Shown here in pieces: positions 22,200 through 31,343 of a stretch of DNA of 64,000 bases. The position numbers and the translations under genes are program-made. Source of the DNA: Chara braunii (lineage: Eukaryota > Streptophyta > Charophyceae > Charales > Characeae); the NCBI GenBank assembly GCA_003427395.1, contig BFEA01000010.1, forward strand, positions 2,094,388 through 2,158,387, written 5' to 3'. Every line of letters begins with the position of its first letter. Position 1 is the first letter of the stretch. The notes beneath the pieces are model-generated. The model saw only the letters and a list, made by a program, of their open reading frames with translations. It did not search any database and was not told the DNA's origin.

Positions 22200-23570
22200 A
22201 GCAGGTTGCAGTTCCAGCACCCATCGAACCCCAACCAGCCCTCCGTACACCGCAGACGACACCGACCTCAACCATGGTCACGCCAGCCGCCGCTAGAGGT
22301 GCAGCCGTTTCTCAAGTTGGTAGTTCCGGTGCGGAATAGGGACTCGGAAGTCCCGTACTCAACGGCATGCGAGGCAAACAGCCCCGCGAGTCCATCTACC
22401 ATCTATGACTTTGCCGCCCGCGTCCTCACCTTAAGTAACTGGTGGCTAAAGAGGAACAGCGGCAAGCCGAGGCAGCAGCCGCATTACGACGGTGGCAGCA
22501 AAAAGCCGTGGAGGCTCAACGTCGCAGCAGGAGACAACAACAAAGGCAGTCCAGCGCCTCTAACAAGAATCCGCAACAAGCTTGCTGTAGCAAGAGCTGG
22601 AGTATACAGCCATGCTGCGAGCTTGGCATTTTACCCCGACGGATGGCCACAACCAACAGTCGGTCGACGAAAAGACAAAGGAAGAAGTGTCCAAGCTCCT
22701 CATGCGACTGATGTTAACCTGACATTGGCAACAACAAGAGTTATAGCGACTCGAGCGCGTCATCGACGAACTTCGGGATTTGCAAGGACAAGCAAACCGA
22801 AGTTTCTATGCGCGCCTCGACCGCTTGGTGCAGGACGCCGCCGCTTCAGCCAGCGCCGCACCAAGTAACAACCATCCATCCACGAGTCAACAGGAGCAGC
22901 GGATCGACCATGTGGTCGCCACCATCGGCGATCTTGGCACGTTCATGGAACCAACAACGATTAGTCACCAGATTTCTTCATTGACCTGCAGTCTCCGTAC
23001 GCTACAGTATCGACCTTCGGGTAGCGGCGAACAACGTTTGTGAAAGATGACAAACTTCAACATTGAGAAGTTTGACGACTACACCAAGCAGGATCCTCTC
23101 ACATGGTGGGAAGGCTTTACCACGGAACTAAGCTTTTGTGAAGTCCCCGATCACCTCAAGATCGTGACCCTCTTACCTCAACACCACTGGTGCGTGCCAA
23201 GTCTTGCTCAACCACCTAGCGGTCAAGGAGGGCGTCAATATGGACCGCCTGCACACCAAGATGGACTGGGACACCGTTGAAGCTCTGTGGAAAGCACGCT
23301 TTATCGGCCAAGACGAGGTCACCCAGGGCATCAACAAAGTTTTCCAAATGTAGCAAGGGAGCCAGCCGACGCGCGAATGGTCGACCGATTGGCAATAGAT
23401 TGTTCCCATGCCGGATCCAAACTTACCATTCACACACATTCGTCGCGAGTTTTTCAAACGATAGATTGACTCCTTGACACAAGCATTAGGACGAGTGGAG
23501 GACTACAATGACTTTGACACAATCGTCACTCAAACATGCTTCCTCATCCAACAATACACATTTCGTTAAA
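22200..23570 (+). pseudogene. Ty3/gypsy gag protein, decayed
   Basis: The first part in one frame is a Gln/Arg/Ala-rich, coiled-coil-like region (EEQRQAEAAAALRRWQQ), then SFYARLDRLVQDAAASASA. From 23,047 a retrotransposon gag (capsid) domain is readable across frame changes: FNIEKFDDYTKQDPLTWWEG, ELSFCEVPDH, NHLAVKEGV, LHTKMDWDTVEALWKARF, REWSTDWQ, PFTHIRREFFKR, LTQALGRVEDYNDFDTI. Stops and at least one frameshift (about 23,185) prevent expression. The protein would pack element RNA in the cytoplasm. Order on this strand is integrase end, LTR, gap, gag, as in tandemly joined elements sharing an LTR. Confidence 0.8.
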
Positions 23571-24087
23571 AGTGAACCTTTTGATTGTTCAGTTTTTATA
23601 ACAAAGCCGGAATTCACGTTGGAGCGACATAAGTAAAAGAAATTAATGTTGGCAATATGAACTGAGGAGCGACATAAATAATAATAAATCGAAACAATCA
23701 TTGCTAAGTGTTGCTAAGTGGGCAGTGATATGGGTCAACCACCATCGCTTGAGAACTCGACCCATCAACCTCCAACTTGTTACTGAGCCTATGACATTTA
23801 CTTAGTCGACCGTTAGTCCCCCACCCCCACCCAACCCCAACCACCCCAGCACACCAACGGTGACCAACCCCCTTAAAATCACTGTGATATCGAATTTCTC
23901 CCTTGTTAGCTATTTTCGAGGTAGCCTTTTGGAGCGGCCTCTCTGCGACTAAGAATAAACTCCAGGTTTGTTTGAGTGCTTCGGGCCCATCAACGTGCAA
24001 CTTGTATGCTTCTTAAAATATTTCTTAGTCGGACGTTGGTCCTGGGCCTGGATTCGAGGTCGTAGTCCAGGACATCCCAGGTCTTAG
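23571..24087. other. no gene seen
   Basis: AT-rich at first, then a C-rich patch near 23,818-23,870. A ~30-bp phrase around GGAGCGACATAA is duplicated near 23,622 and 23,669. Nothing else recognisable. Confidence 0.4.
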
Positions 24088-24290
24088 ACTCTGCGTGGAA
24101 GGGATTACCCCCCGCACAGAGCCTACTTGCCCTGCCCACCGAGACACACGACCTAAAGGCCTGAGGTGTCGCAGGGGCCGCACGGCTGTTTCTTCAGCCG
24201 TGCAATATCGTGAAGGGGTTGACCCTCACGATACTTCGAGATTGACACTTGAGTGTCATGAGCGGTACTCGGATCCATGAGGGGCCGCTT
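24088..24290. repeat. cluster of consecutive hairpins
   Basis: Fold-backs follow one another. GCACGGCTG (24,180-24,188) pairs with CAGCCGTGC (24,195-24,203). TATCGTGA (24,206-24,213) pairs with TCACGATA (24,226-24,233). TGACACT (24,243-24,249) pairs with AGTGTCA (24,252-24,258). An AGCGG/CCGCT stem lies around 24,261-24,288, and weaker ones at 24,091-24,118 and 24,142-24,170. It lies just before an LTR-like block, so it may be LTR sequence. Confidence 0.75.
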
Positions 24291-24539
24291 GATTATGGGC
24301 ACTACATAGTACGCCATCATTGTGACTGCTTGCGTGCACATGCATTGCGAGTCGATATGAGATAGCCCTGCCCGCGCGGGTTTATACTAAGTCTCACGAG
24401 CGTCGCCTATCCGATTTCCACGTCGGAAAGTTATGGGATGGCTACTGAAGGGACTAGGAATGTTGTCGCGTTGATGTTATGTTGTGTTGTGTCGTTTCGT
24501 GTGTGTGTGTGTGTGTGTTTTATTTTTATGTTCGTAGTG

Positions 24540-24850
24540 TGGTGTACGCGTAGTGAGCAGGATACGTCCTAGGCGACCGACGTCGAATCGCGCCTCGGAC
24601 TTCAGCCCCCCGAGTGCGCCGGTTCGCGTGCGGGTCCGATAAAGGCGTGGGACCACGAGTACCTACAGCGAACGAGAAACGCCCTCGGCTGGTCCACCTC
24701 TGCGATTGCAACTGATTAACTTCCGTACTGTCGACTGGTAGCTCAGCGGGGATACGCCCACCGAAGGGAGGTGACAGCTCTCGTAAGGTGGAGGTAAGTC
24801 GCGCCTTGCGTAGGCCCTATCCTGTCCTAGGGGGTCGCGAGATGTATGGC
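24540..24850 (+). repeat. diverged LTR fragment
   Basis: Similar to about 4,045-4,280 and 61,900-62,100 (landmarks TAGCTCAGCGGGGATACGCC and GGTGGAGGTAAGT). It lacks the CGCGCGACA end and a primer-binding site. A GT microsatellite lies just before it (24,498-24,520). Confidence 0.6.
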
Positions 24851-26059
24851 TGGTGCACTCGGCCGGAGCGGCTTGCGGAAGGTCCATATGTATCTGTGAC
24901 GAGGATTAAGATCAACTCCTGCATGACGTGGCCGGAAGGGTCCCGCTCTACTTCGTACGGTGCCGGACCGATTTGCTCGATAGCGTCACTGACCCCAAAA
25001 ATTGGACGCTCTAAGCAGGTCATTAATTTCTGCGAGCAATGGTAGAGGACGAAATCTTAAACTACGAATTAATTTCCAAATGCTTTCGTACACTTAGTCG
25101 TTGGAAGAGGTGAGTAAGGGTTGTAAGCGGGATAGAAATGCCACACACAGAGTCGTTGGAAGAGGTCAGGAAGCGCTGTAAGCGGGATACTAATGACTGC
25201 CAGCAAAGTTGAAGGAGGACGGAATTCCAAACTCAGAAAAATTCCTTGTATAAGACTCTGAGGACCTTGCCCGCACTGAGCCTGGCAAATGTGATGCATC
25301 GTACAGTTCCCACTCGCAAAGATTTTAATCTTAGCAATTCTGGTGCATCTTTATCCGTCAACACGTCAGTTGAGCGTGAGATGAAATCAATGCGCAGGGG
25401 TACGGTGCTACATATTTTCAAGGTCTAGCATCCGACGCAACATAAAGGCGAGTGAAAACTCACGCTAAAGGTGCCAACGGTTATTAACTCTCATCACCAC
25501 ATTATACGAGATTGCCACTGGATTCGCTCACCCATGGCATACCCGTTGTCGACCCCTTTTAGCAAAAAGGTTTGGGCATCGGGAATCCTAACAGCGACGA
25601 TGATGACTACACATTAAAAGTGTTTGCAACCCTTATAGCGATACGTTAAGGTGTCGTGCACCCCTGTTACCGATATGTTAAGGCGTCGGAAATCGCAAAA
25701 GACTAAAAGCGACCACGTCTACTGATGCTTTGATGGTCCGATAATGGATGTGAAGGTAACGCCACCGTTATTGTGAAGGTGCGACAAAGGTTGCTTCTGA
25801 ATTTAGAACGGTAGTCGTAAGAGGTGAGGAGACGTTCTAAGCGAGTCAGAAATTCCCTTCAGTTAAGGTAGAGGAGGGAATCTTAAACTACGAATTAATT
25901 CGCAATCATCGTTTCGCACAGTGAGGTGTCAGAAAAGGTGAGGAGGCGCTTTAAACCACCACTCCCTCCGACAACAGGAAATAACCCCCCCTGTGAGTTC
26001 TGGCGGGTTCTTCGGGATGGCGACGACCGGAGGCGGAAACACGGGGGGGGAGGGGGAGA
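24851..26059. other. no gene; short duplicated phrases and palindromes
   Basis: Contains two ~65-bp copies of a GTCGTTGGAAGAGGT...AAGCGGGATA phrase near 25,095-25,190 and palindromes at 25,060-25,081 and 25,886-25,907. I see no supportable coding region. Confidence 0.4.
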
Positions 26060-26560
26060 GAGAGAGGGAGAGAGAAAGAGGGTCCGAGGTCCTTGCTTTA
26101 ACCCGGAAAGTCATTGACAGATACTAGTTGAACAACGAATCAATTCGCAGTTATCGGTGTTTGACAGAGCACCTTAAGGAAGTGCCAAACAGTCATTGGC
26201 TCTCTGTGCGGATTGCCAGAAGCACTCTCAGGGAACCTTGATGCCTGGTTGAAGTTATGTCGTGATCTGTTTGGTGACTGAGCACCTTCAAGAAATATCA
26301 AACAGTCGTTGGTTGTCTGCGCGGATTGCCATTAGTACTCTTAGGGAACGTTGATGATGGCTGTGGATTTGTTCCATGCAGGTTATCAGTTTTTGGGCAG
26401 TCTTCCGCCACTGGGCTAGTTTGGTGGGTCTGTGGTTGGTCTTCCTGTTGGACCTAGATCTGTTTCGAGCAGAGTTTTGCACTCCATAAATAGAATTGAA
26501 CTTCAGGTCCCGCAAGTTAGCAGTTCTTGGGAAGTCTTTGATGCTTAATCGCAGTTGTTG
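26060..26560 (-). repeat. inverted copy of the 18.7-19.6 kb repeat
   Basis: On the minus strand this matches about 18,720-19,250, including one partial 145-bp satellite unit and the region bordering a GA/CT microsatellite (26,041-26,085). Confidence 0.8.
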
Positions 26561-26687
26561 GAAAGTCGGGCCTAGTCTCGCAATTTGACAACGACAACGC
26601 GCTGAGAAAAACTCACAAAAAATTCCGAAAATTGTAGGCTTCGTAGATTTGCTCGTGATCGTTCAAGGAAAAATATCAAAAATTTGA

Positions 26688-26722
26688 AGGAAGCACTTGT
26701 GGCATGCCGACCTTGCCAAGAG
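26688..26722 (+). repeat. 35-bp fragment of the transposase-like gene
   Basis: Contains CTTGTGGCATGCCGACCTTG, identical to positions inside both copies of the large gene (about 7,887 and 44,520). No other part of that gene is recognisable nearby. Confidence 0.7.
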
Positions 26723-28163
26723 GGAGGAACCAATTTCCCATTCGACAAGACATGGCTCAAATGACAACCTTTTTCACGATTTATCCATTTTTTCGATAAG
26801 AAAGAAGACCTTTAAATAAAATATCATTTTTTGCGAACTTGCATAAATGATCAGTCTTCCAGTTACAATACAGAAGGTAACAATTTTGGCCAATCATCCA
26901 TTTTGTTGAACGCCTCATATCGATCCTTCAGCGACAAACAATGTCGAAGCTCATGGGTCAAGCACACATACATTCTGGCGATAGCACAATTGATGATCAT
27001 TTTGTCGAACTTGCAGTTATGAACAAATTCTTGTTGACAATACAAAAGGTAATCATTTTGGCAAATTTGTAAACATAAACGGTCTTATCACAAATGTATG
27101 GCATCCAAAGTGCGAATATGTTCGCATTTGTCATACGGAAACAACAGTCAGCATTCAGTGGAGAGTACGAGATGTATTCTGGCGATAACAAAATTGGTCA
27201 TCATTTAGTGCACCGCTGAATTTTCTGAAGTCCGTAAAACAACTTCAAGCACACATACATTATGGTGATAATCGGTTTCCGAATTGAGAATAAGTTCGCA
27301 GTTGTCATATGGAACCAACAGTCAGCATTCAGTGGAGACAAGAAGGATGGTGGTTGCGGGGAGGAGGGTACAGCAGAGGGGGTGAACCATAAAACGGGGC
27401 GGCAAGCGCAGAACAGGGGCGAACCAAAATATGTGAAAGCTGGGCGATCGGGGTGGGGGGGGGGGAGGGGGGCTTTCACACCACAAAGTCTCGCGTAAGA
27501 AAGAGATAAGCACGAAACAATTTGGCGACCAAGAAGAAATCATCGATATCGTTCACCAACATCTTGCTAAATGAACCAGAGTATCGAGTCGTACGAGCAT
27601 GAGTGTAAAGAATGTCCACAAGAGGACAAAGATGTCCCACGAGTAATACAGGAGCACAACCTGGAAACGAATAAAGGCAGCACGGCGCTGTCGCGGTCGT
27701 AGAGGACATAAGGAGAACAACCCGAAAACAAACAAAGGCAGCACAAAGCTAGGATATTTACATCCGATATTAAAGCATCCACTCAAAAGATACTGCACCA
27801 CGTGGCTAGTATATTTACATCGACATCTAAGCTTCTACTTCACCTAAGCGTCCTCTGCAACCCTCTAGCTGATGTTGCTCGGCAAGGAATGAGAATAACC
27901 TGAAAACAAAGTTGACAGGTTCCTCGAAATGAAGAACCCTTAAAAAAACACTACATCACGAGGCTGGGATATTCACATCGACACCTAAGCGTTTACTTGA
28001 TCAAAACATCCACTGCAACCCGCTATCTCATCAAAACAACAGCACAGCTCGAACCAGCCGACTGTTAGACTAAGTGGGAATAAATTCGCAATTCTGCTTA
28101 TGGCTTTGCGAATAAAAAACTTCGAGTATTTTTAAAATATGGGTATTATTCTAAGCCTTGGAG
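26723..28163. other. no gene; degenerate internal duplications
   Basis: Phrases such as TTTGTCGAACTTGCAG and ACAGTCAGCATTCAGTGGAGA recur within a few hundred bases. Palindromes are present at 27,108-27,129, 27,282-27,303 and 28,072-28,093. A G-run near 27,454-27,472 and A-rich stretches give chance frames. Confidence 0.4.
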
Positions 28164-29989
28164 TATGTCTACCGCAATCCTCAGCCTGATGTTTGGAATG
28201 TCGCTTTGGGCTATCGGAAATGGTGGTGGATGGCCGCGTGCAATAAAAGAAGCGAAGGCAAGCATGAAAACACTGCAGCTCGACCCGTCCGACTATTGAG
28301 GGACACCATGAACAACCACCTCGGGCTCCGGGAGATTCAGTTTCGCGTTTTGACCATATTGACTAACTGCTTCGTCACGGAGGTATTTCGTGAAGTTCGC
28401 AAGCACATCGGAAGAAAAACCGCCATCGTCTTGTAGGAGGGAGTCGTACTACTCCAGTCGTCCTTCGCGGACACATAATAGGGTCCAGTGCACTCGATTT
28501 TTATGAACAGGAATCAATACCATGTTGTACAAGAAAATATTCACATCTTTTGTCCATCTCGCAACCCTATCATGTCGACATCCACCACCGACGAGCTTGG
28601 TACAGAAAAACAGACTGAAAATGTAAACAGAGGGACACCCAGGCAACGTAGCGTTGCCAAGCAAGGCCAAGTACGACTCCACCACCTCGTCGGAAAGCCA
28701 CCTCCCCTGGACAAGAGTTTGAAGATTTTTTCTGCTCAACAGAGTAGAACTGGCCCTTTGCGAATCAAGGAAACCACCACGTGGCCGTTGCTGAAATCTC
28801 CGCAGACATCCTGCAACATTCTCAACTCTGTAGCGCTAATCTTCTCTGTAGGCAGGGAAACACGAAAAGATGATGTAGTCCCAGCTGCACAAACACCCAC
28901 GAACAAGTGTGAGGAGCGACCAAAATTACGGGGGCGAATTGGCTAAGAACTGTGTGCCCTTTTTCTAGAAAAGTTATATCCCTGACTGTTGAATGTATCC
29001 TTGGCGATGTACTTAGGATACGGGTCTTTGGAGATACCCCATTTGGCATCGTCATCAGACCCGTCAGACAAAGCAGTAATGCTTTCAATAGACGCAACCA
29101 CATATTTCTGCAGAATTTCCTCCTTATCTATTTCACAAGCCTTCAGAACCCTGACAGCTCTCTGGGAAAGGCAAGGCATCTGGACCCTTTTAAACAACCC
29201 TACACTTGATGACGACGTCTTCGGTAAAGCGGCCAATAACCTCCCTGAAAAATATTTCCCGCGCATGGCTTTTGAAGTCTTCATGGCCACGGACATTGAC
29301 AACCTCACATCTGTAAAACATAGAAAACAACCCACAACCCACAAGTTGTTTTTTAACAAGTGGTAATAGCTACATGAGCCCATCACATCAATTTGGATGA
29401 ACACAGAGTTGAATGGTGACAGATATGTGAGTGCTACTATTCACAAATCTTACCGTGCTCAGGAGTCCTTCGAGGTAAATCGCCCACCTGTCGCGCCACT
29501 GTGCCAACGTCCACGGAGGATTCGACGTTCTGCACCTAGACCACGGTTGAGTCGCTAACCAGCTCGGTGGCAGCTGGGTCGCTGTCCAACTCGATGGCTT
29601 CATGAAGTACCATTTCCCGACCAGTACCGAGGACAGACGCTCGATCACCTTGTTCTTCACCGCAATAGGTGGACTGAGAATCATGATCTTTCCCCTCTGG
29701 ATCCATATGGATGTCGACCACCACCTCACCGCCTTCCACCACGGGTTCTTCGCCTTTCTCATCGCCTTAAAACCCGAGCTTCCACCAGGGGTTCTTCTTC
29801 GCCTTCCTCATCGCCAAGATGCCGAGTTTCCACAAATGTCCACGTACGTCCTTCCTCCCTACGGTCATTGCCTTCCACAAACGTCCATTGACCTCCCTTA
29901 ACATCACCCTCTTGCGTCGCCCCCACAACCGACCGACTGTGCAGAACCTCTTTGGACGTCCCGATCACCAGCACTCCTGCGTCAAGCCC

Positions 29990-30740
29990 CTTCAGCACTT
30001 TGCGAGCCGGCCAGTGTTGAGTCTCCTCTTCCCCCTACAGAGCATGCGCTTCTTATGAGAGCTCCTCTTCCCCCAGAGCCGTTGTACTCTTGCTCTCCGA
30101 GTCGACGAACGTACCCTCTGAACCTTGACGTTCATGCTCGCCAACCCCGGTCTCCAAAACTCTTGTATCGACCCCCTTCAGCACGTTGAGAGCCGGCCAA
30201 TGTTGAGTCTCCTCTTCCCGCTGCAGAGCATGCACCTCTTGTGAGAGCTCCTCTACCCCCGGAGCTGCTGTACTCTTGCTCTCCGAATCGACGGACGGAC
30301 CCTCCGAAACTTGAGCGTTCATGCTAGCCCCGGTCTCCAACACTCCTGCATCGAGCCCCTTCCGCACTTCGCGAGCTGGCCAGTGTTGAGTCTCCTCTTT
30401 CCGCTGCAGAGCATGAGCTTCCTGTGAGAGTTCCTCTTCCCCCGGAGCTGATGTACTCTTGCTCTCAGAGTCGACGAACGCAACCTCCGAAGCATGGCGT
30501 TCATACTCGCTAGCCCCACTCTCCAACACTCTACGAGACTGGCAGTGTTGAGTCTCCTCTTCCCGCTGTACAGCATGCACTCCCGGTGAGAGCTCCTCTT
30601 CCCCAGGAGTTTCTGTACTCTTGGTCTCAAAGTCAACGGATACACCCTCCGAAGCACGACGTTCATACTCGTTACCCCCGGTCTCCAACACTCCTGCAGC
30701 CGGCCCCTCCAGCACTTTGCGAGACTACCAATCTTGAGTC
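29990..30740 (-). repeat. ~186-bp coding tandem repeat, five units
   Basis: The landmark TTGAGTCTCCTCTTCC (plus strand) recurs near 30,018, 30,202, 30,386 and 30,547, and in partial form at 30,733, spaced 161-186 bp. The unit length of 62 codons keeps the minus-strand frame. The short interval reflects deletion in one unit. Confidence 0.8.
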
Positions 30741-30881
30741 TCAACATATGAAAACGGCGGTGAGCAGGGGAACACTGTGCCCAACTGAAGATGCGGGGGG
30801 TTGGACCTCACATTTCCTTGGCCTCGTGGAACTGTAGCGTGAGGAGCACTGCTGGCGGAAGGCCTGCAGGACGACGTTAAT

Positions 30882-30903
30882 AATTCCGAATGTATTCGGA
30901 CTT
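30882..30903. repeat. palindrome, variant arms
   Basis: AATTCCGA-ATGTAT-TCGGACTT. Left and right arms have both moved away from the GTGCGA form. Confidence 0.7.
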
Positions 30904-30947
30904 TGCGGCGAGCACTGCTGGCGAAAGGCTCACAGGGCGACATCGGT

Positions 30948-30969
30948 AACTCCGAATCTATTCGGAGTT
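30948..30969. repeat. perfect palindrome with compensatory arms
   Basis: AACTCCGA-ATCTAT-TCGGAGTT: eight-base arms pair perfectly although two positions in each arm differ from the common form. It is inside an open minus-strand frame (KLRIDSEL). Confidence 0.9.
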
Positions 30970-31226
30970 TGCGGCGCTCGCCAGAGCTGAGGGAATTGAC
31001 GGTCGCACTTTCGCTCCTTCGCAATGCAGGCATCCCGGCCTCCAGGCAAAACGAAGACGCAGTTCCTGCCAAGGAATGGTTTTGCCGCTCAGGAGATGCT
31101 GCCGTATGCTGCAGACGTTCGCCCTCTTCCAAGAGGGGCAGGAGCAAGGTGTTGTGCACAGGAGGCGTCGGCTGCGTACTGTTGGACGGACTCTCCTCAA
31201 CATCGGGAAAGAAAGTCCTCGCAGAC

Positions 31227-31248
31227 AAGTGCGAATCTACTCGCACTT
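31227..31248. repeat. perfect palindrome, common arms
   Basis: AAGTGCGA-ATCTAC-TCGCACTT, with exact eight-base arms. Confidence 0.9.
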
Positions 31249-31343
31249 GATAAGACTTCAGGGCGGCCTCGTCTCGCATGTCGGAATCTCGACTCCCTAC
31301 GCAGTGGTTATAAGTTTCTCTAGACTCGCGACTCCCGAACACT

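Larger units (their letters stand above)
28164..31342 (-). pseudogene. Ulp1/C48-type cysteine protease gene with N-terminal tandem repeats, decayed
   Basis: The C-terminal part (28,164-28,739) has the C48 peptidase order. WLSDEVVESYLALL is followed by IFSLFF, WTKDVNIFLYNMVLIPVH and HWTLL (catalytic His, 28,482-28,490). YDSLL (Asp, 28,440-28,448) and a GVPQ-stop-SDGSSCSVFML box (Cys codon complement 28,275-28,277) complete it. This family cleaves SUMO or related tags and is carried by many plant MULE- and KDZ-type transposons. TAG interrupts just before YDSLL (28,449-28,451) and at the conserved second Gln (28,293-28,295). Upstream (29,990-30,740) lie five 62-codon acidic repeats (VDSESKST, EEELSQEVHALQ, EEETQHWPA). 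Frame changes between 28,739 and 29,759 may be decay or introns. It lies head-to-tail after the ParB-like gene with almost no gap. Confidence 0.65.

Noticed and set aside
22206-22868. 220-codon Pro/Arg-rich protein
   Set aside because: It is an off-frame reading of the gag leader; the neighbouring frame gives the Gln/Ala-rich coiled coil and leads into the capsid motif.
24730-24760. tRNA box A (TAGCTCAG) as a SINE or tRNA head
   Set aside because: The phrase is part of a ~300-bp LTR block found four times in the window and has no box B at a suitable distance.
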